In this document: piece after piece, positions 6,687 through 12,659 of the stretch
How the letters are laid out: each line of letters starts with the position of its first letter
Numbering within the stretch: the first letter of the stretch is position 1
DNA from: Bacillota bacterium
Lineage (GTDB): Bacteria > Bacillota_A > Clostridia > Peptostreptococcales > Anaerovoracaceae
Direction: 5' to 3'
DNA length: 13,102 nucleotides
NCBI GenBank assembly: GCA_017438085.1
Contig: JAFRWH010000074.1
Span: forward strand, 1-13,102
The notes under the pieces: model-generated
Told to the model about the DNA's origin: nothing
Database searches by the model: none
The model's input: the letters and a program-made list of their open reading frames with translations, nothing else
Position numbers and translations under genes: made by a program

Positions 6687-6695
6687 CTGAAACGG

Positions 6696-6720
6696 AAAAG
6701 GACCATCAGGTCCTTTTTTG
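6696..6720 (+). terminator. Intrinsic terminator of ssrA
   Basis: AAAAGGACC (6696-6704), loop ATCA, GGTCCTTTT (6709-6717) with six T in all, beginning ten bases after the encoded CCA. A textbook terminator. Confidence 0.9.
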
Positions 6721-6734
6721 TTTCATCGTAGAAT

Positions 6735-6895
6735 GTGAAGAATCGAACGAACGTCGAGACGTGACGGAGACCTATCCCTGCGATCGGCAAGCCCCAGGCG
6801 CAGCCGGAGCAGCAGAAGGTCCCGTCCGAGAACTGACGGCGAGCGGAAGCGAAGCGCCTGCAAGCCGCTGCAGTTCACCGGGTTCGATTCTCACC
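6735..6895. repeat. Structured non-coding segment bounded by imperfect inverted T-arm sequences
   Basis: The left edge GTGAAGAATCGAAC (6735-6748) is the reverse complement of GTTCGATTCTTCAC. This matches the right edge GTTCGATTCTCAC (6882-6894) with one extra base. Inside, GACGG-A-GACC (6763-6772) can pair with GGTCCCGTC (6818-6826), enclosing CTGCG (6778-6782) with CGCAG (6799-6803). A separate AGCGG (6842-6846) can pair with CCGCT (6865-6869). No believable gene is present. It could be a miniature mobile repeat, an integration scar, or a structured RNA; the sequence cannot decide. Confidence 0.5.
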
Positions 6896-6904
6896 GCCTT
6901 CACC
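6882..6904 (+). repeat. Direct repeat copy 2: displaced copy of the ssrA 3' end
   Basis: Identical over 23 bases to the ssrA T-loop/acceptor end, 219 bp downstream. The upstream base context is CCGG instead of the T-stem strand GTGA, so the T-stem could not form and this copy is not a working tRNA-like domain. The CCA is also lost (CCT). This pattern, copying only the 3' strand of an RNA gene, is how attachment sites of integrated elements usually look. Confidence 0.6.
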
Positions 6905-6910
6905 TCACCA

Positions 6911-6936
6911 AAAGAGGACCCGCACGGGTCCTCTTT
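6911..6936. terminator. Terminator hairpin between the ssrA repeat and yhbY
   Basis: AAAGAGGACCC (6911-6921), loop GCAC, GGGTCCTCTTT (6926-6936): a perfect 11-bp stem. On the minus strand it is followed by four T and probably ends the yhbY transcript, 18 bases after its stop. On the plus strand the T-run is only three. The GGACC/GGTCC core resembles the ssrA terminator. Confidence 0.8.
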
Positions 6937-6954
6937 CAGTTGATATTAATTCCG

Positions 6955-7254
6955 TTATCTCGGCAGCACTATCTTCCTGTCTGCCTTTTCCTTAGCCTGC
7001 CTGTAAAGCACAAAGCGGCGGCCTATAGCCTGCACGTATTCGGCGCCCAGCATGGCAGCAGCATCGTTGGCAGCAGTCTTGGGATCCAGCTCGGAGCCCT
7101 CCTGTATCTTCACCTTAAGCATTTCATGGGCATCCAGGTATCTGTCCATCTCCGCCAGAACAGTCTCAGTCAGATCCTGCTTTCCTATGTACACCGCAGG
7201 CTCCAGCTCTGTGGCCAGCGCCTTCAGATAAGCTCTCTGTTTTCCTGTAAGCAT
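6955..7254 (-). CDS. yhbY: YhbY-family (CRM domain) ribosome-associated RNA-binding protein
   Basis: 99 residues, the normal size of a one-domain CRM protein, which binds RNA and associates with pre-50S ribosomal particles. Recognisable pieces: MLTGKQRAYLKALA at the start, the GxxG-type loop in VYIGKQDLTE (21-30), DAHEMLKVKI (41-50), and VQAIGRRFVLYR (74-85). The frame could be read from 7314, but the ATG at 7254 carries AAGGAG five bases upstream and gives the standard N-terminus. In many Bacillota yhbY lies with nadD and obg; here it is alone between the ssrA locus and an ABC operon, with its own promoter and terminator. It probably helps ribosome assembly; its exact role is not settled in the family. 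Confidence 0.93.
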   Translation of the reverse strand: MLTGKQRAYLKALATELEPAVYIGKQDLTETVLAEMDRYLDAHEMLKVKIQEGSELDPKTAANDAAAMLGAEYVQAIGRRFVLYRQAKEKADRKIVLPR

Positions 7255-7259
7255 GTTTT

Positions 7260-7265
7260 CTCCTT
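7260..7265 (-). promoter_or_regulatory. Ribosome binding site that fixes the yhbY start
   Basis: AAGGAG on the minus strand, five bases before the ATG at 7254. It excludes the 20-residue longer reading from 7314. Confidence 0.8.
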
Positions 7266-7285
7266 CTGTCAAATTATATACATGA

Positions 7286-7314
7286 AGGATACAACAAGCG
7301 CAGGCCGCTGTCAA
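7286..7314 (-). promoter_or_regulatory. SigA-type promoter of yhbY
   Basis: Minus strand: perfect TTGACA (7309-7314), 17-bp spacer, TATCCT (7286-7291, 4/6). The start point would be near 7279, about 25 bases before the ATG. A second TATAAT (7273-7278) lies closer to the gene but has no -35. Confidence 0.7.
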
Positions 7315-7319
7315 CAGAA

Positions 7320-7344
7320 CTCCCTCCGGCTAAGCCGAAGGGAG
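7320..7344 (-). terminator. Probable terminator of the GntR-ABC operon
   Basis: CTCCCTCCGGC (7320-7330) pairs with GCCGAAGGGAG (7334-7344) over 11 positions with one mismatch and a 3-base loop. It lies about 20 bases after the permease stop. The T-run on the minus strand is poor (GTTCTGTT), so termination may be partial. Confidence 0.55.
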
Positions 7345-7364
7345 CAAAAGCGTTCATGTTTATC

Positions 7365-8093
7365 CTATTCGAGATTCAGTCTTCTGTCCAGTATGAACCA
7401 GGTGAAGCCCAGATAGATGGCAGAGAAAGCGATCGGCAGGATGTACCAGACGATCTCGCCCGCAGAGCCTTTGAAGTCCAGATACTGCGGTGTCAGGCGG
7501 GCTCGGACGGTCAGGATGGCAAAGCCGAAGATCACAGTCCAGAGCTTTCTGTGGCTGCTGAAAAGGTGACCTATGCTGTCGCAAAGATATACGAAGCAGA
7601 CGAGCGCGACTATCTCAAGCAACATAAGCAGCAGAGCTTTGCCAAGCATGATCCATGTATTGGCATCTATATTCGGAAGTATCCTCGAGAATGCGCCAAT
7701 AATCTCCTTAAGCCCCACCTCACTGGCAATCAGGCCCATCAGAAACGCGCTGAGTCCCACAACCGCCACCTGCATAAGGCCCCAGACGATCGCATTTATC
7801 AGTTTCGAGCAGATGTGCTCCTCCGTCTTTACAGGAAGGGCAAAATAGAGATAGCCCTCATTTCCCAGAAGGCCTACGCTGAAGCGTTGGTTCAGAAGGA
7901 TGACTGTACCGATGGTGGAGCCCACGATAAGGGACACAAACAGTACAAAGGCTGCAGTGAATATCTGGCTGCTGTCGAGCCTCATCCTCGCCATCACCGA
8001 CAGCAGCACGCTGAGGCCTATGGTCAGTGCATACACCGGAAACATGCTCCGGCCTATGGACCTGAAATCGTATTTTAAAAGCTTGCCTAACAT
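7365..8093 (-). CDS. ABC transporter permease, YtrC/D-like
   Basis: 242 residues, mostly membrane, with about six predicted transmembrane segments: near 17-35, 44-67, 99-122, 148-171, 183-198 and 213-234. The sequence NEGYLYFALPVKTEEHICSK (78-97) is the cytoplasmic motif seen in permeases next to GntR/YtrA regulators, where it probably contacts the ATPase. The ATG at 8093 overlaps the ATPase gene by 7 bp and has GGGAGG seven bases upstream, inside that gene, so the two are translationally coupled. With a single ATPase and a single permease the transporter would be a homodimeric pair of each. Related systems respond to cell-wall antibiotics or envelope stress, but no substrate can be named. 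There is no extra large extracellular domain of the BceB type. Confidence 0.85.
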   Translation of the reverse strand: MLGKLLKYDFRSIGRSMFPVYALTIGLSVLLSVMARMRLDSSQIFTAAFVLFVSLIVGSTIGTVILLNQRFSVGLLGNEGYLYFALPVKTEEHICSKLINAIVWGLMQVAVVGLSAFLMGLIASEVGLKEIIGAFSRILPNIDANTWIMLGKALLLMLLEIVALVCFVYLCDSIGHLFSSHRKLWTVIFGFAILTVRARLTPQYLDFKGSAGEIVWYILPIAFSAIYLGFTWFILDRRLNLE

Positions 8094-8782
8094 CTGAATA
8101 CCTCCCTGAAATATCCATCCAGACTCATTCCGGTCTCCTGCCTTACATCATCCACAGTCTTGTGGAGCACCACCCTTCCCTGCTTAAGGAAAACCGCTTC
8201 ATCCAGCACCTTCTCAACATCGCTGATAAGATGAGTGCTTATAAGCACCGTTGCTTCCTCGTCGTAGTTGGTCAGTATGGTGTCCAGTATGAAATCCCTG
8301 GCCGCGGGATCCACCCCTGCGATTGGCTCATCCAGCAGGTAGAGCTTAGCCCTGCGGCTCATGGTCAGGATCAGCTGCACCTTTTCTTTGTTTCCCTTTG
8401 AGAGCTTTCTCAGCAGCATATTGCCGTCAAGCCCCAGAGAATCCATCATCTTCCGGGCTCTTTCGCTGTCGAAATCACTGAAGAAATCGCTGTACATTCC
8501 CACCAGCTCCGAGACCTTCATCCAGCCGGGAAGATAATCCCTGTCTGGCAGATAAGCAACCAGAGCCTTAGTCTTTTCCGAAGGCTGCATGCCGCAGACC
8601 TCGATCTTGCCGGCGCTTGGCACCAGCAGCCTTGAAGCTAACTTTATCAATGTGGTTTTTCCGGAACCATTCGGCCCCAGCAGGCCTATTATACAGCCGG
8701 ACTCCAAAGCAAGATCCACATTATCCAGAGCCTTTACCTGGCTGTAGTTCTTGCTCAGCCCCTCACAATTAAGCGTTATCAT
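8087..8782 (-). CDS. ABC transporter ATP-binding protein, YtrB-like
   Basis: 231 residues, one complete nucleotide-binding domain. Walker A GPNGSGKT (36-43), signature LSKGNKEKV (127-135), Walker B LYLLDEP (147-153) with catalytic E152, D-loop AGVD (155-158) and the switch His in ISTHLI (H184). The signature differs from LSGGQ at two places, as is common in YtrB-like ATPases. The usual Gln of the Q-loop is not evident in AYLPDRDYLPGW (76-87). The start at 8782 overlaps the regulator gene by 14 bp; the ribosome binding site is weak (GGGGG about 11 bases upstream), so coupling to translation of the regulator is likely. It powers the permease encoded next. Confidence 0.92.
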   Translation of the reverse strand: MITLNCEGLSKNYSQVKALDNVDLALESGCIIGLLGPNGSGKTTLIKLASRLLVPSAGKIEVCGMQPSEKTKALVAYLPDRDYLPGWMKVSELVGMYSDFFSDFDSERARKMMDSLGLDGNMLLRKLSKGNKEKVQLILTMSRRAKLYLLDEPIAGVDPAARDFILDTILTNYDEEATVLISTHLISDVEKVLDEAVFLKQGRVVLHKTVDDVRQETGMSLDGYFREVFRC

Positions 8783-9146
8783 TATTCAGATACCCCCATT
8801 CATCTACTGCAGCCCGGATCTCCTCATCCGTAAGGCCCAGCTCACGCAGCCGTGTGAACATTTCTTCTATGCAGCTGCTGCTGAGCATATCCCGCAGCGT
8901 CTTTATCTTCTCCCTGTCGGCGGTCACGAATCTGCCGCTGGTCCGGTCAGCATTTACAAGACTGTCGCGCTCGAGTTCCGAATAAGCCCTCTGGACCGTA
9001 TTCGGATTTACCCCTGCCTCGAGCGCCAGATCCCTTACAGGCGGAAGCTTTTCCCCCGGAGCATAGGCTCCGGAAGCTATCCTGTTCTTGATGACCTTGC
9101 ACAGCTGCAGATATATGGGACTGCCATCATCGAATTTCCATCCCAT
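8769..9146 (-). CDS. GntR-family transcription regulator, YtrA subfamily
   Basis: 125 residues: an N-terminal winged helix-turn-helix (about 10-74) and a short helical tail with no large effector domain, which defines the YtrA subfamily. The recognition region reads LALEAGVNPNTVQRAYSELE (40-59), and PIYLQLCKVIKNRI at the start is the usual dimer helix entry. YtrA-type proteins repress their own operon, which normally encodes an ABC transporter, as here. The ATG at 9146 has AGGAG five bases upstream. Inverted repeats over its promoter (9212-9239) are the likely binding site. The signal that relieves repression is unknown; cell-wall-active compounds are known inducers for relatives. Confidence 0.93.
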   Translation of the reverse strand: MGWKFDDGSPIYLQLCKVIKNRIASGAYAPGEKLPPVRDLALEAGVNPNTVQRAYSELERDSLVNADRTSGRFVTADREKIKTLRDMLSSSCIEEMFTRLRELGLTDEEIRAAVDEWGYLNNDNA

Positions 9147-9174
9147 AGTTACTCCTTTCGAACAATTCCCCTGT

Positions 9175-9205
9175 TACATGCATGTATTATGAGCGCCGTC
9201 GCGCT
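9175..9205 (-). promoter_or_regulatory. Leader of the GntR operon with a palindrome and a hairpin
   Basis: The transcribed leader contains AGCGC-CGTC-GCGCT (9192-9205), a 5-bp GC stem with a 4-base loop. Closer to the gene is the perfect 12-bp palindrome TACATGCATGTA (9175-9186). Neither is followed by a T-run. They may stabilise the message or bind a protein. Confidence 0.4.
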
Positions 9206-9211
9206 GTCTTT

Positions 9212-9239
9212 TGTATTAAGACAATAATACAATAATACA
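9212..9239 (-). promoter_or_regulatory. Likely operator of the GntR/YtrA-type regulator
   Basis: TGTATTA (9212-9218), six bases, TAATACA (9225-9231): perfect 7-bp inverted arms. A second TAATACA follows at 9233-9239, eight bases on. The repeats cover the -10 and the probable start point of the regulator's own promoter, the expected place for autorepression. Confidence 0.55.
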
Positions 9240-9257
9240 GTTTAGATGCTTTGTCAA
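9229..9257 (-). promoter_or_regulatory. Promoter of the GntR-ABC operon
   Basis: Minus strand: perfect TTGACA (9252-9257), 17-bp spacer, TATTGT (9229-9234, 4/6). Start point near 9222, about 75 bases before the regulator ATG. Confidence 0.6.
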
Positions 9258-9278
9258 CAGTTCTTTTCAAAAAATAAA

Positions 9279-9306
9279 ACGGAAGCTTCCATAGGGAGTC
9301 TTCCGT
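9279..9306 (-). terminator. Intrinsic terminator of methionine gamma-lyase
   Basis: ACGGAAG (9279-9285) pairs with CTTCCGT (9300-9306), with further inner pairing TCC/GGA. On the minus strand the stem is followed by a T-rich run with only one A and six T in a row. It begins about 30 bases after the stop codon. Confidence 0.88.
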
Positions 9307-9338
9307 TCATCAGCACAATTTTCAGTCGGTTACAATTA

Positions 9339-10532
9339 TCATATCAGAGTATCCAGCGCAGACTTCAGGTCAGCAATGATGTCTTCTGCATCCTCAAGAC
9401 CTACGCTCATGCGCACCAGGCCCTGCGGTATATGCGCCGCTTCCAGTTCTTCAGCAGTGTACGTGCTGTGAGTCATGCTGGCGGGATGCTCGACCAGAGT
9501 CTCTGCATCCCCAAGAGAAACAGCGATAGTCACAAATTTCAGCTTATTGATCGCGGCTGCCGAAGCATCCCTGTCTGCCTTAAGTTCGAATGACATCATG
9601 CCACCGGGAAGAAGCATTTCCCTGCAGGCTATATCGTGATATTCAAAGCTTTCAAGGCCCGGATAATAGACCTTTTTCACTGCGGGATGCTGCTCAAGGA
9701 ACTCCGCCACCTTAACAGCATTGGCGCTGTGCTTCTCCATGCGTATGCTCAGAGTCTTGAGCCCCCGGATTATAAGAAAGGATTCAAAAGGACCCAGAAC
9801 GGCACCTGTCATATCCTTGAGTCCGAACATCCTGACCCTGCTCATGAATTCAGTGTTGCCCACAGCAAAACCTGCTATTACATCGCCATGGCCGTTCAGA
9901 TACTTGGTTGCGGAATGCACGACTACGTCCGCTCCGAGTTCCAAAGGCCGCACCAGATAAGGCGAAGCAAAGGTGTTATCCACGATCACAATTATGGACG
10001 GATCGTAGTCGTGAGCTATATTAGCCACTGCTTTTATATCAACCGCTTTCATTGTGGGGTTGCACAGAGTCTCAAGATATACGACCCTGGTGCGAGGCGT
10101 AAGAGCGGATCTGAAGGCATCCAGATCCGAAAGATCGATCAGACTGGTCTCCACACCGAATCTGGGAAGTCCATGGGTGAAAAGAGCAAAAGTGCAGCCG
10201 TAAAGTGTGTCATCTGCAATCAGCTGATCGCCTGCCTCCAGCGCGGACCAGATCACAGATGAGATGGCTCCCATGCCGGAGGACATGGCTACGCATGCCT
10301 CCCCGCCTTCCAGAGAAGCGACCCGGGCTTCCAGCTCTGCTGTGGTGGGATTGCCAAGCCTGGTGTAGATAAAGCCGGACTGTTCTCCCGCAAAGCGGGC
10401 TCCACCCTGTTCCACGCTCTCAAATTCAAAAGTCGATGTCTGATAAATGGGCGTGCTTAACGCCCCGGCAGAATTCTTCTGCTTTCCTGCATGTATCTGC
10501 CGGCTGGAAAACCCAAGATTCTTAACCTCCAT
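9339..10532 (-). CDS. Methionine gamma-lyase (PLP-dependent, Cys/Met metabolism family)
   Basis: 397 residues, full length for the Cys/Met PLP family. PLP Lys is K210 in SATKYLNGHGD; D185 in VDNTFASP contacts the cofactor ring; Y56 and R58 in FIYTRLGNP bind phosphate from the partner subunit. Two traits separate methionine gamma-lyase from cystathionine enzymes, and both are present: the Cys in TLYGCTFA (C113, beside Y111) and the KDMTGAV segment (239-245). The enzyme splits methionine to methanethiol, ammonia and 2-oxobutanoate, an energy and sulfur route used by amino-acid-fermenting anaerobes. It is soluble and normally tetrameric. The ATG at 10532 has AGGAGG eight bases upstream. It is a single-gene unit with its own extended -10 promoter and a strong terminator. 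A cystathionine gamma-lyase or synthase role is less likely but not excluded without assay. Confidence 0.88.
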   Translation of the reverse strand: MEVKNLGFSSRQIHAGKQKNSAGALSTPIYQTSTFEFESVEQGGARFAGEQSGFIYTRLGNPTTAELEARVASLEGGEACVAMSSGMGAISSVIWSALEAGDQLIADDTLYGCTFALFTHGLPRFGVETSLIDLSDLDAFRSALTPRTRVVYLETLCNPTMKAVDIKAVANIAHDYDPSIIVIVDNTFASPYLVRPLELGADVVVHSATKYLNGHGDVIAGFAVGNTEFMSRVRMFGLKDMTGAVLGPFESFLIIRGLKTLSIRMEKHSANAVKVAEFLEQHPAVKKVYYPGLESFEYHDIACREMLLPGGMMSFELKADRDASAAAINKLKFVTIAVSLGDAETLVEHPASMTHSTYTAEELEAAHIPQGLVRMSVGLEDAEDIIADLKSALDTLI

Positions 10533-10597
10533 TGTTCCTACCTCCTGATAATCTGCTGTTTCATCATTGACTTTTTTTCATAAATACTATTTAAATT

Positions 10598-10606
10598 ATT
10601 ATACCA
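10598..10606 (-). promoter_or_regulatory. Extended -10 promoter of methionine gamma-lyase
   Basis: Minus strand TGGTATAAT: perfect extended -10. The -35 at 17 bp is poor (TATAAG). The leader would be about 60 bases; no T-box or SAM-riboswitch structure fits in it. Confidence 0.6.
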
Positions 10607-10655
10607 TAGACATAGCTAAGCTTATACGATCTGTGTACACTTTTCATAACAATAC

Positions 10656-10664
10656 TGGTATAAT
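10656..10664 (+). promoter_or_regulatory. Extended -10 promoter of the zinc-ribbon membrane protein
   Basis: TGGTATAAT on the plus strand, the same nine bases as the divergent promoter at 10598-10606. No good -35. Start point near 10671, 36 bases before the ATG. The 50 bases between the two promoters hold the short palindromes TAAGCTTA (10617-10624) and GTGTACAC (10633-10640). Confidence 0.6.
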
Positions 10665-10694
10665 ATCGTTAATTAATGATCAATCAACGGATTG

Positions 10695-10700
10695 AAGGAG
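10695..10700 (+). promoter_or_regulatory. Ribosome binding site that fixes the zinc-ribbon protein start
   Basis: AAGGAG six bases before the ATG at 10707. An upstream in-frame TTG at 10692 overlaps it and can be discarded. Confidence 0.8.
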
Positions 10701-10706
10701 ATAATC

Positions 10707-12626
10707 ATGTTTTGCACCAATTGCGGGAAAAAGCTGCCGGAAGATGCTGAAGGCAGAGTGATAGCCAGCTTCTGCCCCAACTGCGGGACTAAGGTCCCCG
10801 TATTTACGGAAGCAGTTGCTGAAACGATATCAGAGCCTGTAAAAGAACAGGCTGAGACCATTGACAATTCAGTTGAAACAATTAAGGAAGCTGCTGAAGC
10901 GACCGCTGAAAGTATAAATGAAGCTGCTGAAGAAAGCGCCGAAACAGTTCAGGAAGCCGCAAAGGAAACGATCAAGGAAATAACTGAAGCCGGGCCGGAG
11001 GCTGAACCCGAGGATGAAGAACCCGCATGGATAGTTCCCGAAGGGCTGGAAGGCCCCGGCCAGAACAGTTCTAAAGAAAAAACTGCCGCAGCCGGGAGCA
11101 TGGCGCAGGAAAAGGCTGCACCTGCTCAGCCTGCACAGGAGGCGAAGGCGGACCCGGTTCAGCCTGCACAGGGAACGAAGGCAGAGCCCGCGCAGGCCGT
11201 TCAACAGGCCGAAGAGGAAAAGCCCTCAGCTGCAAATGATGTGGAAGAGAAGATCCCGGCGGTCGCAGCTGCACAGCCCGAATCGGCAAAGCCTGCCGAA
11301 CCTGCAGCTCCAAAGAAAAAGTCAAAAGCGCCGATCATAGCGCTCTTACTTATAGCCGCTCTTGCGATCGGAGGCTTCTTCGTATATCAGAATCTGCCCT
11401 CGACAAAGGCTGCAAAGCTGGTAAAGCAAGCCGAAGAGCGGATGATGACGGATGACTACTACGGCGCCGTAGGGCTTCTGAACGATGCAGCAGAGCTTCA
11501 GCCGGAAAACACCGATATACCCGAGAAGATAATAGATGCCTGGATGGCCAATGCCAGATATATGGCAGAAAGCGATGATGACAGCATGGCTATCGATCTT
11601 TACCGCGTTGCCGCAAGCAAAGCCAGAGAGCTTCAGGACAGCGGGAAGACCAAAGCGTATCTTGACCAGATCGGAACAGAGATCAGCAGCATAATAAATT
11701 ACTATATCGAAAACGAAAGCTATTATGCCGCCCTTCAGCTTCTGGATGCCAAAGCGGAAATGCTTCCGGAACAGATCGCAGGTATCACAAGGGAAAAGAT
11801 CAGTATCTATGAACCCTGGATCAGAGAAGTTCTCGACCAGCCGGAGACCGCTGTTCTCAAGGGCTTTAAGGAGGAAATTCTGGAGCCCATCGAAGATCAG
11901 CCCGAATTTGCAGCTCTTGAGCCGCTGTTCAAGGAAGTCGATGACAGGCTGGAATCTGCTGAAAGGATCGAAAGGCTCGGACTTCTTGGCAAAGATCTTA
12001 TAATCTACACAAAGAATGACAGTCAGTCCCTCGCCTGCTCTTCTCTGTATATTAAGCTCATATCATCCATCGCCGAATACAACAATCTTTACAAGTGGAC
12101 AAGGGACAGCGCAGACCAGCTGCCCATAATCGCATCCATCCCCGGATCAGACCAGAGCATAGGGCTTTACCGCGCTCAGGGCGCTCTGTTCTGCTACATA
12201 GGAAAGTATGAGGGCCGCAAGCGCAGCGGTGAAGGAGTTTGGTTCACCTATCTCGGCAACGCGCTCACCGATAACAGGAGATACTACGCGAGAGGAACCT
12301 GGGCTAACGATATGCCCAACGGCGAATTCACAGCCTGGGACTGGACCAAGCACTCCGGCGATGAAAACGAAACAGAGATAACCTATGCGGGCAATGTCAA
12401 GGATGGTCTTTTCGAGGGAAAGATAAAAGTCACATATAAAGATCTCGATACCTTTGTTCCGAACTATGTAAATGGCACGCCCCAGATACTCGATACCACC
12501 GAATACGATGGTGAGGCCCGCTATATAACAGCTTACGGAGAAAACACCACCTACTACCTCAGCAACGTTCTCGGAGATAAGTTTAAGGACGGCATACTGG
12601 GCTTCTACAGCAATTCCGCTGAGTAA
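10707..12626 (+). CDS. Zinc-ribbon, single-pass membrane protein with 11-residue repeats, TPR-like and MORN-like regions
   Basis: 639 residues, not matched to a named family. In order: a zinc ribbon with C3-x2-C6 and C23-x2-C26 (FCTNCGKKL, FCPNCGTKV); an Ala/Glu-rich helical stretch with three 11-residue units (57-89, pattern E-T/S-I/V-x-E-A-A); acidic and Pro/Ala/Gln-rich linkers with two further 11-residue units (141-162); a basic stop KKKSK and one transmembrane segment (about 209-227). A helical domain (about 231-430) follows that looks TPR-like (YYGAVGLLNDAAELQPEN). The C-terminal beta-rich part has MORN-like turns: GEGVWFTYLGN (508-518), ARGTWANDMPNGEF (528-541) and YAGNVKDGLFEGKI (560-573). 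The positive-inside rule puts the zinc ribbon in the cytoplasm and the rest outside. It is monocistronic between an extended -10 promoter and a strong terminator. Such zinc-ribbon/TM proteins are common in Bacillota with no known role; an envelope-sensing or scaffolding job is only a guess. Confidence 0.85.
   Translation: MFCTNCGKKLPEDAEGRVIASFCPNCGTKVPVFTEAVAETISEPVKEQAETIDNSVETIKEAAEATAESINEAAEESAETVQEAAKETIKEITEAGPEAEPEDEEPAWIVPEGLEGPGQNSSKEKTAAAGSMAQEKAAPAQPAQEAKADPVQPAQGTKAEPAQAVQQAEEEKPSAANDVEEKIPAVAAAQPESAKPAEPAAPKKKSKAPIIALLLIAALAIGGFFVYQNLPSTKAAKLVKQAEERMMTDDYYGAVGLLNDAAELQPENTDIPEKIIDAWMANARYMAESDDDSMAIDLYRVAASKARELQDSGKTKAYLDQIGTEISSIINYYIENESYYAALQLLDAKAEMLPEQIAGITREKISIYEPWIREVLDQPETAVLKGFKEEILEPIEDQPEFAALEPLFKEVDDRLESAERIERLGLLGKDLIIYTKNDSQSLACSSLYIKLISSIAEYNNLYKWTRDSADQLPIIASIPGSDQSIGLYRAQGALFCYIGKYEGRKRSGEGVWFTYLGNALTDNRRYYARGTWANDMPNGEFTAWDWTKHSGDENETEITYAGNVKDGLFEGKIKVTYKDLDTFVPNYVNGTPQILDTTEYDGEARYITAYGENTTYYLSNVLGDKFKDGILGFYSNSAE
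10875..10973 (+). repeat. Three 33-bp repeats encoding 11-residue units
   Basis: The units are ETIKEAAEATA, ESINEAAEESA and ETVQEAAKETI. The period of 11 fits a three-turn amphipathic helix like those in LEA or apolipoprotein-type proteins. Confidence 0.75.
11127..11192 (+). repeat. Two 33-bp repeats in the Pro/Ala/Gln linker
   Basis: The units are QPAQEAKADPV and QPAQGTKAEPA. They lie in the probably disordered linker before the membrane segment. Confidence 0.7.
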
Positions 12627-12659
12627 TAGTTCAAAACTGTAATAAAAGCGTAAAGAAAT

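Noticed and set aside
6721..6881. Second tRNA or tmRNA gene downstream of ssrA
   Set aside because: Only the 3' strand of a T-arm/acceptor is present; the T-stem cannot pair, no matching 5' acceptor strand or anticodon arm is found.
6647..6943. 98-residue plus-strand open frame with SILTAFT occurring twice
   Set aside because: It begins inside ssrA, runs through the ssrA terminator, and the repeated peptide is just the translated 23-bp RNA-gene repeat.
7356..8078. 240-residue plus-strand open frame
   Set aside because: It is antisense to the ABC permease, which has a clear membrane pattern, ribosome binding site and operon overlap; the antisense protein has no recognisable domain.
9636..10262. 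208-residue plus-strand open frame
   Set aside because: Antisense to methionine gamma-lyase, whose catalytic residues are all in place on the other strand.
10533..10597. SAM riboswitch or T-box before methionine gamma-lyase
   Set aside because: The leader is only about 60 bases and has no matching conserved core or terminator.
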